Shown here: positions 1-14,830 of the stretch, one piece after another
How positions within the stretch are numbered: position 1 is the stretch's first letter
Layout: each line of letters starts with the position of its first letter
Origin: Dicaeum eximium
Lineage: Eukaryota > Chordata > Aves > Passeriformes > Dicaeidae
Direction of reading: 5' to 3'
Length of the DNA stretch: 64,000 bases
Assembly (NCBI GenBank): GCA_013396995.1
Contig: VWZP01008548.1
Span: forward strand, 124,001-188,000
Translations under genes and position numbers: made by a program
Notes under the pieces: generated by a model
Told to the model about the DNA's origin: nothing
Databases searched by the model: none
Seen by the model: the letters and a program-made list of their open reading frames with translations, nothing else

Positions 1-3000
1 TGTCCTCTTTAGGGTTATGCAGTGAAAATAGCAAATAACTTATTCTCATCTACCAAATTAGTTTCAGAGAAAAGAAATTTCACTTTGTCAGATGTGCATA
101 CACAGGGATATTGAAGCAGGGTCTCGGTTTTCTTTGTAACTTACACTTAAAAGGAAATTTGCAATTTTTCTAGCTATTAAAAGTTACTCTTTTAAAAGAG
201 AGGTTGACTGTTCAGTTGTAATTTTAAAGTTCTTTATAGTTGATAAAAAGACCTTGTCAGCAACAAAGTACTACTTCCAAGTATTTTAGCATGTACTAAA
301 ACTATTTATGATACAGCTTCTGAATTAGAGAAATTTCATCATGTACGTGCTTAGGTTTCCAGCATCAATGAAAGGTTACCTGACAGCAAAGAAGTAATGA
401 CAACTAATTTGCTCATAAACATAACTTTTATGTAAAAACACCCCAGGGCAAAGCAGAAGAAAAATTAAAAATAATTGTGAAGGCACAATCATGTGCAATT
501 AACGAACTCCAGGTCTTATTTTGAGGAATAAAATCTGCAATTCTGTTACTTTCTTTTTGGGGCAGAGGAAGGAAAAAAAAATTTTTTTGAAGTTTATAGA
601 TTCTGCAGAAATGGAAATGTTTGGGGGAAAAAAAGAAAATCATCTAAGTATCTGAGGAATGTCATGTAGTTAACACTGGGTTATGTATTTGCATGCTTCA
701 GAAATCTTCTAAGAAATAGTATAAATAATCTAACATTTTATCTTAAAATCCCATATTTTTTAACGTCTTTAGAACTTGTTGACTTTCCTTCATCCATTTC
801 TACATCAAATGAAAAAATATTTTTCTTGTGTAAATAGACTGGGCATATTTTAGAAGCCTATTAACTACAGGCTTCTGCTAAGGCAGAGATTAAAATTAAT
901 TTCAATTATATGCATAAAGAATTATGAACGGAAATTCAGAAAGAAAAGATGTATTGAAATAGATTTAAACTGATAATAGTCACCAGTTAATATTAAGTCA
1001 AAACTAAAAATAATTGAGAGCATTGAGGATTATGAGAGCTGTGTGTATTTATATACAAGAGAAAAAATATATTCATTGGTAAGGGAAATTGTGATTTTCT
1101 CCAGTATGCTTTAAAATAAAACATTTTTCTATAGTCATTATTGTTGTTGTTGAAACATGGTTTTCAAGTAAAACAGAGAAAATAGTATGGTTGAGGACTA
1201 TTTTAGTTTTCGTAACAACATTATGTGTATGGCTATTACTTTCTTGTAGGTGTCATTAAGGAACATTTGCAAAGGTTCTCCGAGCACTCTCACCAGCCAA
1301 ATATCGAGTAGATCACCAAAAACTTAAAATACCTTTCTTAAAGTAGCCAACAACTTTATTTAAACTTTATTATATGTCACCATTATGCTAAGCAGGGCAG
1401 GGGCAGCAACCTAACTGAAGAAGATAGCAATGTTTTGTTCCTCATTCACATCCCAGCTACAGAGGTAGCACATATTCATACCACAGAACTCTATTTCCTC
1501 TGACCTTCTCATGTTACACCTTCCACAATTACAGTAGGTAGTGTTGCTCAGAGTCTCAGCATGCCAATTGCAGAAAATTATAGCGAAGCTAAAACGCAGC
1601 GTATAGCCATGAAACATACTTTTTTGTCTTTTAATCTGTGGTAAAGCATGAAAAGAGGTCAATATTCCCCCACCTTATTCATCTCCAGGCTGAATCCAGC
1701 CTTGTAACCCAGAGATAGCGCAGTGTCCTGTTATAAAAATATACTGAAACAAATAAACCGACTGGAAAAATTCGGTAATGTGCATTACAGAATGCATAAC
1801 AAAAATGCATAACATTTCCTTCACGGGCCTCAGAATCTGATTTTACCTCCTTTCCTATCTGGCATGCCCACACAGAAGCTTTCAGGAAGGCAGGGAAGGC
1901 CATTTCTGTGCTAGTCTGGTACCAGAGGAAACTAGACACAAACTACCAGTGCCAAACCATCAGTAACGTTCACTTACAGAAACCAACAATCTAATGCAAG
2001 GTCAGATGTTAAAAAATTTACTCATTGTAAATAGAAATGTATTTGCTTTTCAGGAATAAATGACTGAATGAGAAAATTATGTGAAATATGACAAAAAATT
2101 GAAGCATATTCATCAGCCAAATCTTACCTACAGAAAGTAAGATGCTCTGTGTGCCAGTTAAAATTCAACTCTTCATTTCCAATCCACAGGGATTTTATTT
2201 TATTTTATTTTCTTACACTGTGCTGAATATTTTAGAATTGGAAATCATCCATTTATAGGGACAATGTTCCTAGAACTGCTAAGGATTATTCACTAATTTC
2301 AAATGGACAAACACATCCTCACCCAACTGCAGTCTGGAAATCTTACTCTGTTTTAAGGAACAAGTACATTGTGTTATGCCACCCTAACTTTCATTTTTAA
2401 AGGGAAATGGGGAACTTGCAACATATCTGAGTTACTAAACAAGTAATCAAAATCCCTGGTGGTATCTGACTGCCCAGCAGAACCTCCTTATAAAGAGAAA
2501 AACAACAAAAATTTTTAAAAATAACCACACTAATATAATTCTCTTCAATCTGGATATAAAATTGTCATAGTCTAAAAGAGCTATCATGAGTTTACCATGT
2601 TTTCAGGAGTATGACAGATGACATGTATTTTCAAATTCACATGTATAGGGACTAGAAAAGAGAGCCCAGAATTACAGACGGTAAAGTAATAAGATTAAAT
2701 TAGATACTGTCAGATATAAAAAACAAATCTATCAAAAACCTCATGCACACACATTTTGAATAGAAGCAAATGCTTTATGTTTTATAAGGCAACTGGAATG
2801 GAGTTCATTATAACAAGACTAAACATCCACATCTGAGGTAATCACCTTAGACACCTTTTGTAATGAATGAAAAGTTTATCTAGCATAAGATTCATTTCTA
2901 TTTAAAGAAGTGAAGACAAATGAATTATACTCTAAAATAGACATCTTTCTCTTAAAGGTTAACCATCACCAATGCAGATGTGCATACTGTAAATGTCTAA

Positions 3001-4029
3001 AGCTAGGCAAAATAAATCCCAGTCAGAATGACCTGTTAAAACAACTATAAAAATCCACTAAATTGAAAAGATTTGGTCAGATTACTCCTCAGTATGTACA
3101 CTGGTACTTTAAAGAAAAATTAGTCTGAGAGCTGTTACTGCTTTCACAACTCCTTGTGAATGAACTTGTGCTACACAAACCTTTGACTAAGTGTCTTATG
3201 TGTCAGTGTTTTAAAACTGCTGAAGTTCCAAACTCCCATCTAGCTTCCACTTTAAAATTGCAGTAAATTAAACAACAGTTCTTAAATTGTCTGTAAGTGG
3301 CTATAATTAAGTCTTCATTCCTAATGATGTCGTCCATTCCAAGGACAAATTCAATATGGTAAGAGGGGTAGGAAAGGAGAATTATAACAAAAATTCTTAT
3401 GGCTTGACATACAGCCATGTGTAAAGGGCATGCATTACCACTTCTGTGGTTTCTGCAAGAGTTGCTGGAAAAGAATCAGGGTGGAGAGGATACAGATGAC
3501 ACACAATAAAAGACTCAACCACCTTTCCTTACTTTGCCATACCTCTTTGACTATTTCTAATCTTGTAAAATTTGTTTACTTTGTCAGAGGATGCTTAACT
3601 AAATTCTCTTTCATATACTTCTTTCTCAAGGTATAGCCATGCTAATAAAGCAAAGATAGTATTAGGGTGTAAGATCAAATCCAGTTATTAACACTTAACT
3701 AAGTTATTCCCTTCCCTAAGATTCCTCTATTTTCTTTGGAAGCTCTTATCCTTAAATCTTATTAGATGATTTGGCATAGAGGAACCTGCAAATATTCCTA
3801 TTTTTAACATGCTCAGGCTAACAACAGATTATAGCAATGGATGGGAGAGAGAGGTTTAACAGTGTGTGTAAATGGAATATACTATTCTGAGACAATGTTG
3901 CCCCAAACCAGAGACCCCTAAAGAGGAAATTACCAATGACAAGCTTTGCATGAAATTGCCATCACTTAGATTAAACAATAATCAGATAATTGCAAGGGAT
4001 TTATGAGAAACAAATCATTTTGACTGTAA
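1..4029. other. AT-rich non-coding stretch
   Basis: No exon, repeat family or RNA gene was recognised. Only short random open frames and AT-rich sequence are seen. Confidence 0.6.
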
Positions 4030-4450
4030 GAATAAAGGGGTGTGACATTTTGTGGTGGGGGAGACGTCTCTGGGGAGAGAAGTAACAGAGCAGCACTCCC
4101 ACCCCAGTGTGACACTGCCACAAGTCATGTCACCACTGCCCTGACCTCCTCCTGGGTCTAAGGGGGTCTCTGCCTCATCTGGCAGCTGTACCCCAGCTGA
4201 GGCATGGCATGACAAGGTGGCCACGTGCTGGGGACCTCACCTTGGACCACCTGTGTGAGCCCAGCGGGCGTTCCGCACCCGCCGTGGGTGCAGCACGGGT
4301 GTGCGTCACACACAAAGCCAGCACACCTGCAACCCCTGGGGACACAAGCTGGCATGTGCATGTGAGCACTTTGCTGTGTGTGTGCAGTTAGAGCCTCCTG
4401 GAGTTATTGGAGAGCACTTAGAGATGTGCAGGGGTACACTCACACTTTGT
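4030..4450. other. GC- and CpG-richer island
   Basis: Within very AT-rich flanks this block is GC-rich. CpGs cluster around 4220-4310 (for example GGGCGTTCCGCACCCGCCG). It lacks a clear open frame longer than about 70 codons, splice-site pairs or retroelement landmarks. It could be a small CpG island, a diverged repeat or the end of an unrecognised transcript. Confidence 0.45.
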
Positions 4451-6284
4451 ACGTGTACGTGTATCATGCTTTATCTGTTGGATTGCTGGTATTGATGCCA
4501 AATATATAGTTTATCCAACTGGCCTATTAATTATCAGAATTCAAAAATCAATAAACCACTTTGATTTGGTTTAACCTAAGTGAGCAGAGTAATTATTTCT
4601 TGCCACATTTGTTGCACTTACATTTTGGAATAATTACATCTATGTTAAAAATATCAAAATAATTCCCACCTATCACCTACTTAACTTATGCCCAATAAGG
4701 TCATACAAGACTAAGGATTTGTAAACTAGATCATATCTTAGATCACCTACATGCAGCTTGTTGAAGGTTTTATTTAGAAACTGATTCAAAAATCTTCCAG
4801 GAGACTGACAGAACTTCTATTGGGTGGCAGTACCAAGCAAATAATAAACCTTTTTTTTTCACAGTTGAGAAGTATGCAAATATTTTTTGTTTGTATGTTA
4901 ACTTGTATACCTTAAGGTAAATAATTTTTCTCCCTGAAAGGCTGGCAAAATCAGGAATACACTATAACAAAAGTCATTGCTGTGGAAGGCAAGTCAATAG
5001 TCTAATAATGAGGTACCTCAGATTCACTTTGAGTTCACTAACTGAGGGCTTTTGAGATAACATAATAATTTTTTTCCCATATGATCCTTGTACTTACATT
5101 TCTGCAGAACCTAACAATTGCAACAGTGCTGGTGATTTTTGTGATGGCTTCTCATCAAAGTTAACCTCTGCTTGATGTTATGGAGAAATTATGATTTTAA
5201 GGATAAAAAGAGATATCAAATATAAAAGTAATAGAATATGTTAGTGCTCTAACTTTTAAAAAAATCTACGAAAAGTAATGATATTTTCACTACTTCATTA
5301 TTTTCAAATAAATGTGTGTGCAAAAAGACTGCCTTTTTCTTCCAGCAGGCACAAAGCCAAAATTCTCCTTCCAAAATTTCTTCCTTAAGATTAAAAAAAA
5401 AAAAAACCAAAACATAATAAAGTTACTTCATAGATATTTTTATGACATAATTAGCTGGTTAACTGATACTATGCATGTTTAAATATTTTAAAATTTCAAA
5501 GTTTTTCTTTTAAAAATGTTGTTAATTTTTAATTTTTTTTCCACATAGAAGATTCTGTTAAAATCAGTCTTATGTTGATAAAAATGGTTAAACTGAAATG
5601 TCACATTGTGAATTTGGCTTCTTTCCTTTGGCAAGCAGAAGGTGGAGAAATATAATGTTATCTAAAATGATTATTTCTCTTCTTCTCATATGTAGGCATT
5701 TGCCAGTGATTAGATGCTATGGGGAACAACAGCAATGTAATTTTGGAGAATGTTTGTCATAAACCTCTGCCAAGTTATCCCATGACATTGTGACCAGAGA
5801 GTTTATTCCGAATGCAGGAGTCAGTCTTCAGATTTGGCCACCACATATTCCAGGCAAAATAATCCCTGCAGCAGTCAGTACATAGAACAGTAATTGATCC
5901 TTTCCATGAATTCTGCCTTGCAATGTTTTGCAGTTTTCTAACTTCCTAGAACTAATGTCTGTTTTGCAGGTAAAAGTAAGTCCTTTTAAGGTAGAAGATG
6001 AATAATAGATATACGGCTGCAAATTTGAGGGTTATTATATGAATGCACTGTTGATATTTATTTTAGCTACCTATAGAAGTATACAGACACTTGTATGTGT
6101 ATATAAATATATATTTTTTTCATGAAGCAGGTGATTATAAAGATTAGGCAAATACTTTTGGAGAGGGTGAGTGGAGTCACTGCAGTGTAATCAGAGAAAG
6201 TCTATCTAAAACTAGAGAAGCTGCTATGTTATTTCAGTCCCTTTTCTTCTACTAGCTATTTTCAAGCCTGTATTTGACTTTCTA

Positions 6285-6515
6285 ACACTAATTGGAGTAT
6301 TGACTGACCATATAAATGCTTGCCCCCATTGTTCTACACTCACAAATTAACTAGTGAGTGCCTCCAGTTATCTAAATAAGGTGCTGATTGATCGTGTGGA
6401 AATAATTAATCAAGCCAGACCTGATACGATCTCCAGCCATGTCAGAACTTTCTTTTCTCATTATGCTTACCTAGTGCAGAATTTAAATTTACAGCCTGTG
6501 GCAAAAGGTAATGTT
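6285..6515. promoter_or_regulatory. Candidate non-coding regulatory element
   Basis: The block is non-repetitive and free of low-complexity runs. It carries clustered homeodomain-like words (TGATTGATCG, AATTAATCAA, AAATTAACTAG) next to CATATAAATGC. This look is common in vertebrate developmental enhancers. Conservation cannot be seen from one sequence, so this is inference. Confidence 0.25.
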
Positions 6516-7753
6516 TTTTGAGAGGTTTCTACAAGTCAAATTACAAGGAGGAAGTCAGATTTCATTGTAATAAGACTTTAAATGAGTCCAATTACATTTC
6601 AGTTCAAACAGTCTTGTTTCAAATATTGTTCTGCCTGTCTGGCAGCATTTAATAGAAGCCAACATAGAGTTTAGTGCACTGGGGAATAATATGCCAGCTT
6701 TCCTACTTGAATCAGTGGAAGCAGGCGTCCTTAGTGGACAGGCACTTAAATGCATGTAATGCAGAACCTGAAATGCTGTTACAACTGTATTTCTCCTTAA
6801 CGACAACTACACATAGTAAGGAATGCAGTGCTTTTTGCTGCAGCAACTCATTTATCATGAACAAGCTTACTGTCCTTCACCCTTCACCCTCCCTGGCTAC
6901 AAAGGCTTAAAAAAAGAAAAAGATCTTTTTAACTGGAAAAGCAGGAGCAGCATACACTGTAACTTAGCTCAGCCAAGTACGTTGCACTCTCAGTGAGCAT
7001 AAAACGTCCCCAGACGTCTGCTCAGTATCTTAACAAGAAAAGCACAGCAGAAGTGATCTTCCAAATCATCAAATACAGACTACTACACTGACAAACGGGC
7101 GCTACTTGCTAGTCTTTTTTGACACACTGTCTCAGTCCTGGCTGGCGCTTCAGCACAGATGTTTTTACAGAGAACTGGAGTTACCTAGCTTCTCCTCTCG
7201 ACACACTGGTAATGAAACAAGAGGAGAAAGCTTTTAACAAAGCTGTCATAATCTTATGACAACACAAGGAGGCTGAGTGCTAACCCAGCTACTCCTGCAG
7301 TGTAGAAGTGTGCTTGTATTCCCCAGCAGTAATACCAGAAATGTAAAGGCACAGGATCCCAACCTAGATTAACATTAGATATTTGCCCAAGCTGTGCAGA
7401 ATTTCTGCTACACCCAGAAACACACCGCAGCTGATGAAAGCAAAACAAAAATCCAACATTGGATACCTAATTAAGAATACTTCCTAAATGTGCATACTTC
7501 AGCAAGTATGAAAAATTCCCTTGGATAAGCTTGGTTGTGAATCCAGGCCCTAGAGCATTTTCTATTTCAGAGGTGGCAGAAACAAAGGCTGTTTTAAGTG
7601 CATATGAAACAGCTTTAAGCTGATTTTTGCATTGTTAAAATAGCACAATTCACAGATTTCCTCCAGCCTACAAGAGAAAATTTATTCTTTTACTCTTTGA
7701 ATGCAGAAAGCATGTATTTGTAGGAAGGAGGAAAGAGCTGGATTCTGCACATT

Positions 7754-7781
7754 CAGATATATTCCTACGTGAATATATCTG
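7754..7781. repeat. Perfect 11-bp inverted repeat
   Basis: The arms CAGATATATTC and GAATATATCTG are separated by CTACGT. The stem is too short for a microRNA precursor. It may be a cruciform-prone site or chance. Confidence 0.9.
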
Positions 7782-10159
7782 CAAAGAGTTTGACATTAAA
7801 ACATAATTACAACGAGGAATTGTCACACAGAGCATTTGAAAGCAATGCAGTTAGTTTGCAATAATATATCTTTAATAGCCCTTTCAGATCTTCACCAAAA
7901 GGAACAGAACACAAATCTGCAACATTGCCCAACTGGGAAAATAAATGGTCATCTTGTTTCACTCATAAATGAGCACTGTTGGCAGTGAACCATTACGTGG
8001 AAATTTATTACCTTATTTCCAGTGGTAGACCATTATCAAATGCTACCAGATGCTCATCTCAATTGTCAATGTCATATTTGAAGACTCTAATGATGCCAGC
8101 TAGCTTTCTACATAACAGAAAAACAGGATTTCTTCACCTCAAAGCTGCCTATCCCAGTGTGCACTCGAGTTTTGCAAGCAGGTTCATTTCCATTCTGAAT
8201 GCAGAATTTCCTCCAAAAAGACCACGACATTCTGGAGGGTTTATTACCTACTGCAGAAGATTGTCCTGGTAGCTCCCCATAGCTTAGTTCCCAAGAGGAG
8301 ATAAATATCTGAGATGCAACCTCTCTAGTTAGCCTAGCAGTACAGAGTTTGTCAGTTGTTTTATATTTTAATCATGGTACAGAATTTAGAACAAGTACCT
8401 ATGTTCAAGAAAAATTAGAAAACAAACAAAACCCCCCCACAGGTGTATTAAAGGTGTATTAAAATATTTATGTACTTGAGTTTATTCTGAACACAGTATA
8501 CTCTTATATACATACAGATATATGATATAGGCAAGGCTTTCAATGCCATGATTGCAAGTTATGGCTTAGATTTTAGAACAGCTAATCAATTTTGGCCTCT
8601 GTTTGCAGTTTGAATGACATTTTAAACCAGGCTCGAGTAAAGTAAAAATACCTAGCACCCTTGAAAGTCATACACTGAATAGCTGTGTTTATGTAAGTGG
8701 ATCAAGCCATGAGTCAGAATGTTGAATGACCATTTGGTGTCATAAATAATTGAAGGAATGTCATGAAATAATTTATTACAAATGGATTTTTAAAAGTGAA
8801 TCACTAAGTGCGTATGAGCTCCTTGCTAGGAGATCTCTCTACTTCAATCACTGCATTCAAATACCATTATTGAGATCCTGCTGGGAGAAGCAGTATAGGT
8901 ACTTTCTGGATGGACTGTTTATTTGCTTCCATCTCTATTCCTGCTGTATAAGCGTTCCTTGCTCTGTAGAAAATACATAACTATTCAAAAGATGGCTAGA
9001 AATAATGGGCTGAAAAAGTTTGTTAAAGTTGGATTTTAAATTACAACTGACTCCACATCAGACAAAGAACCACATTTTATCCACATTAGGATAAAATTTA
9101 ATTCACAATTCATTTACAGGCCAAGCCTAAATCCAAGCCTAATAATAGAGGCTTTGATTAACATGTTTCAAATTTTCTCCTGAAGTGTTGCACTTCCATG
9201 GAGCAGGTCCTTTTTAACTTCACAGCATCCACTCCCACCCAGGCACAGGACACCCCAGCATCTCACTGCTCTTAGAGGCAGCACAGTCACATGCACAGGG
9301 ACTCTTACTTTAAGTAAAGCCCTGTTTAATAGCCATGATCTTCATCCTACTTTAATCAAGGGATTGTCAGGACTTTAATTCTTGTCAGGGCACAAGTAAT
9401 CACTGTCATAAGTAATCACTGTGGACTAAGCAGAGTGCTCAATATTTTAGAATTGAAGATTATATATTTATAGCATTTAAAATTAAAATAATAAACAAAA
9501 ATCTTCCTGAATTTTGAAAATCTATTTGCATTAAATGATGAAGATATGAGCAGTTCAAAACTGTGTCATCTTCCACAACAAGAGATCACAATTTTCAGCA
9601 TGTGTGATTTCTTTAAATTACAATTATGTTTTATTTTATGAATTTTCCTGGATCCAGAAATTTCCATAATTTCTTTGATTATGGGAACAATATTTCAAGA
9701 ACATCAGCGGCCACAAGAACAGTCAGGTACAACAATGTTCCACTGCTTTCATAAAAGAGCCCCAACTTATTCCACAACACCTGGCACAGATATTATTATT
9801 CAGGTTGGGTGATTCAAGCTAGTGTTGCATGGCAAGAATTTTATATGTATTCTTTAAAGCCAGAATTTATAAGTGTTCTGTATTTGAATGACCACGCTCA
9901 TGACTTCATGAGTGGCCTACAGCAACCTATAAACCACAGAATTAGTCTGCAGAATAATCCATCATGTACAGGGTAGAAGCACATTTTAAGAGTCCAGCCT
10001 TGCCAACAGGGCAGCAGCATGCATGCAAATACTCCTGCTTCCAGTCCCAGGGTATGTGCATAATTGTTTGGGAAGCGCACAGCTAGCCTGGACATTCAGA
10101 AAACATATTTGTTATATTAGCTAGGAACAAGTGAGCCTCTTGGGCTTTCTAGATACAAG

Positions 10160-10191
10160 CATATTTATATTCAACCATATTTATATTCAAC
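10160..10191. repeat. 16-bp tandem duplication
   Basis: CATATTTATATTCAAC occurs twice in direct succession, with no difference between the copies. Confidence 0.93.
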
Positions 10192-13100
10192 CAACCCTCC
10201 TTTGTTCTTTTCCTTAGCATATTGAGTTATTTTGTCTTGGGGCTTCCAGGAAAGCAAAGAACACTGGTTGTGCATGTGACAACACACAACTGCAAAAGTC
10301 TGCTCTGCTGCCTCTGATTCCATTAGGTTCACGTGGCTTCTGTTTTTTGCCAGAAGCTCACTGTCCAGGATTATGTATGAGTGCTAAAAAACATTCTGTA
10401 AGGATAGCCTGTGGTAGTCACTTGGACAGAGATTCTACTAAAATAAAAATATGAAGAATTAATACAAAATAGTTGCTTACAGATGCCCTAAAGATAATGC
10501 CAATGTGATATATGGACAAACAGAAATAGGAATGACAGAAAAATGGAAAATTTTATCAGTAGATTCAGACAGACAGAGTACAAAACATTACTAATAAAAT
10601 AAAACTTTTTTTTTTAGATTTGAAATATTACACAGTTCTACTCTTTCTCTCAGAACCTGGTAAAGAAGCAGGTAAAACAACAGCCCAGAAACAGAGTAAT
10701 TCACTGTCGTTATATATATAATACAAGCTCAGTAGGAGTGAATTAAGACTGCAAAATGACATTAAATAACCAAGATTAATTTGCTTTACCCTAGGGAAAC
10801 CATATGTGGGAAGTAAATTAGAGATAAATTAGGTGATTACATATTGTGGTGATGAAGACTAAGAAAGTACCTAGAATGAAAAACTAATAGTAATATATTG
10901 CTTGTTGAATATTTTAAAATTATTTATTATTAAACAACCATACATATTTATTATTTAAGTATTTAAATAATTAAATCTATATGTCTGAACAGGCTTTTTC
11001 AACTCTCCTGATCTTGCATGCTAACTGATCAAGTTCTGTCATATTTTGCTGTTGTGTCTGAGAAAAAGAAGTATTAATTCCTTAATTCATAATAATATTG
11101 ATTTTAAAAAATTAAAATGTTATTAAGCTAACACTGACAAAAAAATTGTAAATTCTTGCATCGATGAGACTATACACCAGAAAAGACCCATTCAGTTCAG
11201 AAGATACAATACAAAAATTCATGGTGACAAAATAAGAACACATTTGTACATCTATTGCACAGGTAAAAATTACAAATCTATTAATGTACTGAGTACATAC
11301 TATGGATGCAAAGAACTGTTTGCAAATAAGCTTTAAATAACCCTTTTGCAGACTATCATGTAACATATTGTATTGTGTTAATACTATTTACTTTCAAGGG
11401 TGTTATATTATTTGGGAAAAAAAAAAACAATAAACAACCAACAAACAGCCCTCACCCAAACTGAGATGGTTTTACAAAAAATTGAATACTAAAAAAAAAA
11501 AAAACTCTTGATGAAAAAATATCAAAACAAAGTATTGTCATGTTTCCAAAATAAAGTTAGAACTCAAATGAGCTTCCAGAAAAAAAAGTCCCAATCTCAA
11601 GATTTAATCTAATTCAATTAATTGAAAACTTCATCTATTTATTTCCCATTTACAACATATTGAACTGAATTAATTTTGGTGAATTCTTTTTATGTGTGAA
11701 GGAAAGAAATATCAAAATTGTGGAGTTAAAATTATTATTCAAACAGTAAAGATCTAAGTCCAGTTTCCCCATTGCCAAAGACTTCTTCTGTAATAACGGG
11801 CAATTGTTTTCATGTCCCTCTGTCCCAATTCTCACTCCCTTGCTTGTTTAATATATCTTCTCATTTGCCTTTGCCATGGTGGTCTTTTAACAATAAAGGC
11901 TTTTCAGAACAAAAAAACCCACCTGTTTCTGGGATGATATGAGGATTATTCTTAGAGTTACTGCATATATACATTGCTTTATGCACATGTGTGTGTAGGT
12001 GTATATGTGAATATATCTCCATACCTATATCTTTATATATATCTACACAAGCAATGTTTTGCCAATTCATACATATGTGTGTTTAAATATATATATATGT
12101 GTAACACAATCAAAACAGTTTCTGTGCTAAGAAAACAAAATAACAGTAAAAATAAAGTTTGTTACATCTAGGATAGCTCTGTGTATGAAATCTGTGGTGA
12201 AAAGTAAGTGGATACAGTAATATTATGCAGTCTAGGGTTGACATATTTATTTCTTTTGTACTAAAATTACAGTAATTTACCTATTACTAATTAATGCCAG
12301 ATGGTTGTACAGAGGAATATATATTGGTGTAAAACTACAGTGTTAAGAAATGTGCATATGTTTTGTGAGTTATTTAATTATTAATATGCTGATATAAAAT
12401 CAATAAATAACCCTTACACAATTTTAACAAACAAGTATTTCTGCATAAGGAAAGCATAAATATTTAGGATTACACACCTGTTCATAATATTTTGTTACAT
12501 AGGCCAGCTATTGCAAAAACAAACCATATTCCAAATCCAAATGTTACAGGCAGAGTGGAAAAAGGTAAACCTGGATGGATGGTTGATAATAAAAATAGGT
12601 AAATAACATACTGTAAAACTAGAAACTATATAAGGGATGCTGTCTGTGAGCTATTTCTAATACTCAGTCAGTATCTGTTTAGCAAGAGATACTTAAAATA
12701 AATTAATTGCACTCTTTTTTACTACATATGTGAGAACTGTGTCACCTGAGAAGAAACTTTCGTTCTCAAGATCAAAACTGTAAACTGAAAATTCAAGGCA
12801 AGTAGAGTTATAATAGTTACTCAGCACTTCAGCTACTTTATATTAAGTATGCCAAAACTTTCCCTTGAGGTTAAAAAATCCAGCATTTTGAGTCTTTACA
12901 AACAAAGACAGGATTTTCTGTTGTACTTTGTACTGAGAAACTGTATATGCCACTGCAAGTTGATTTAACCATTAATATAAATTTCACTAATTTTAGTATT
13001 TGAAAGTTAAAATTACTTGCAATTTTGCTGTTTGACCAGGATTTTTGATTTTTTAAATATTCTTAGTTAATAGTGCACAGATGTCACTATCCATGTTGTT

Positions 13101-14489
13101 ATAAGGTAGAGGTCCTATTAATCCTGACACGCTGCAAAAAAATGCTAAATTTACCTACACTAAAACTCTTCATTCCTAGAACTTTAAATCAATATCATGT
13201 TTTTATTTAATCTTACAAAATACACTATGATAATACCAAATGTTAAAGTAAGAGAAAAAAATGTAGCTCAAACTTGGCAATATTAATATTGTATCAACAA
13301 AAAAATTATAAGAAACTAAGTAGAAATTGGCTTCCTAAAGTACATTATTTGCATTCACTTTCAAAACATTCATGATTTTGTATCATCCAGATCATACTGC
13401 CTTGATGCAGCTGTGGTATACCAGGTGATTTATAGGAAGAACATTTACAAGCTTTCTTTATAACTACTATTATAAAATGTACATATATCTATTCAAGACA
13501 GTTGTATATCATTGACAGCCAATAGATCAAAATAATAAGTGCAAATGCTTGATCTTCTTCAATACCCAACCATCATCAGGTTTTATGTCTATCTTGTGAA
13601 TTAAAATTCTTTTACAAGGCACACCAGGAACATCAACTCTAAGTGGATTAAAGGTCAGCCCAATGACAAAGATAAACTTGGATCTTATTAATGATTATTT
13701 CTCACACTCATCTTTTACTGTGGAAAAGTGAATTTGCCACTCTTACTGTTCACATACAAGCAAATGAGCTTGATTTGTTTTAAAATTCAAACAGCAACAA
13801 AGATTTTAATTAGGTTACAAGCCCAATGTATGTATCACCAGAAAACACATATTAGCTTGGCTGTCTGATTCTAGGCTGATTTTATTGACCTGGCATTTGG
13901 AAAAGATTCTTTTTTTCCTGGCTGGTAAATGAGCCCATCTGAGAAAGAGTAAAGTAAACACAAGTACACAGTGCCATACTATCATTTTTGCAGTAACTTT
14001 CAGGGCTGCTCCAGCATTCTTCCCTGTTCCAAATTTCAACAATGGGCCTTTCATAAAGGCATTCCTACAGAACAGTACCTGGGCCCCTCATTCAAATAAA
14101 TTCAAGCCAAGGCTTCCAAGGAAAGCTTCTGGCCATAATTCACACGACCTACACAAAAGCAGTGAAGAAAGAAAGAAGACCACCTAACAAAGCAACAAAA
14201 AGAAACAATATCCCTCAGAAACAGACCATCCATTCAAACAAAAAATTAAATACAAAGTACTGCTATAAGTGAAAAGATCACGTGTAAAGAATACTAGAGG
14301 GTAAAACCTTCTCGCTAAAGAGATGCCACACTACCAGCGGACCTTCACACTTTCCCCCTCAGTGTAAGGCATTATGCACAGTACAGCATTTGAAGAACTA
14401 ACACAACTAACAAGGAAGAGCAAAAGAAGCAATTAGTATGCTCAGGCACAGATAGGAAGAGAAAAAAAAGCCAAACACACTAACAAAAC

Positions 14490-14830
14490 CCGATGAAACA
14501 ACAAACGCCCGAACTGCTAGGAAGCTGTGTAAGAGCCCTATGTTACAGCTCACTCTCTCCCTGCCTTCCCCCTCTCAGTGCTCTCTCCTGCATATTAAAC
14601 AGTGGGTTCAGTAAGGGACACAGCTTTCTGGATTCTCTAATGGAGAAGCATCCTTTTTCCATTCCAAGTGCATTATGTAACTGTGTAAGCGATGGAAGCC
14701 AATTCCACTGCCATGCCCTCCAGCAGCATTCATCTAACGCAAACGGCCATGCAGAACTCTGCTGCTGCCCCACATGCGATCCCAATCTCGCAGAAACGCA
14801 GTTCAGGATTTGCCACACCTCACAGCCTTA
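14490..14830. other. CpG-richer non-coding block
   Basis: CpG is more frequent here than in the flanks (ACGCCCGAAC, AACGCAAACGGCC, ATGCGATCC, TCGCAGAAACGCAG). Open frames exist on both strands, but neither has a protein-like composition or splice sites. A regulatory element or untranslated exon is possible. Confidence 0.35.

Larger units (their letters stand above)
4451..14489. other. AT-rich non-coding stretch
   Basis: Apart from the candidate element at 6.3 kb, the hairpin at 7.75 kb, the 16-bp duplication at 10.16 kb and short TA-rich runs (10711, 12085), I see nothing. Open frames here are short and lack coding character. Confidence 0.55.
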
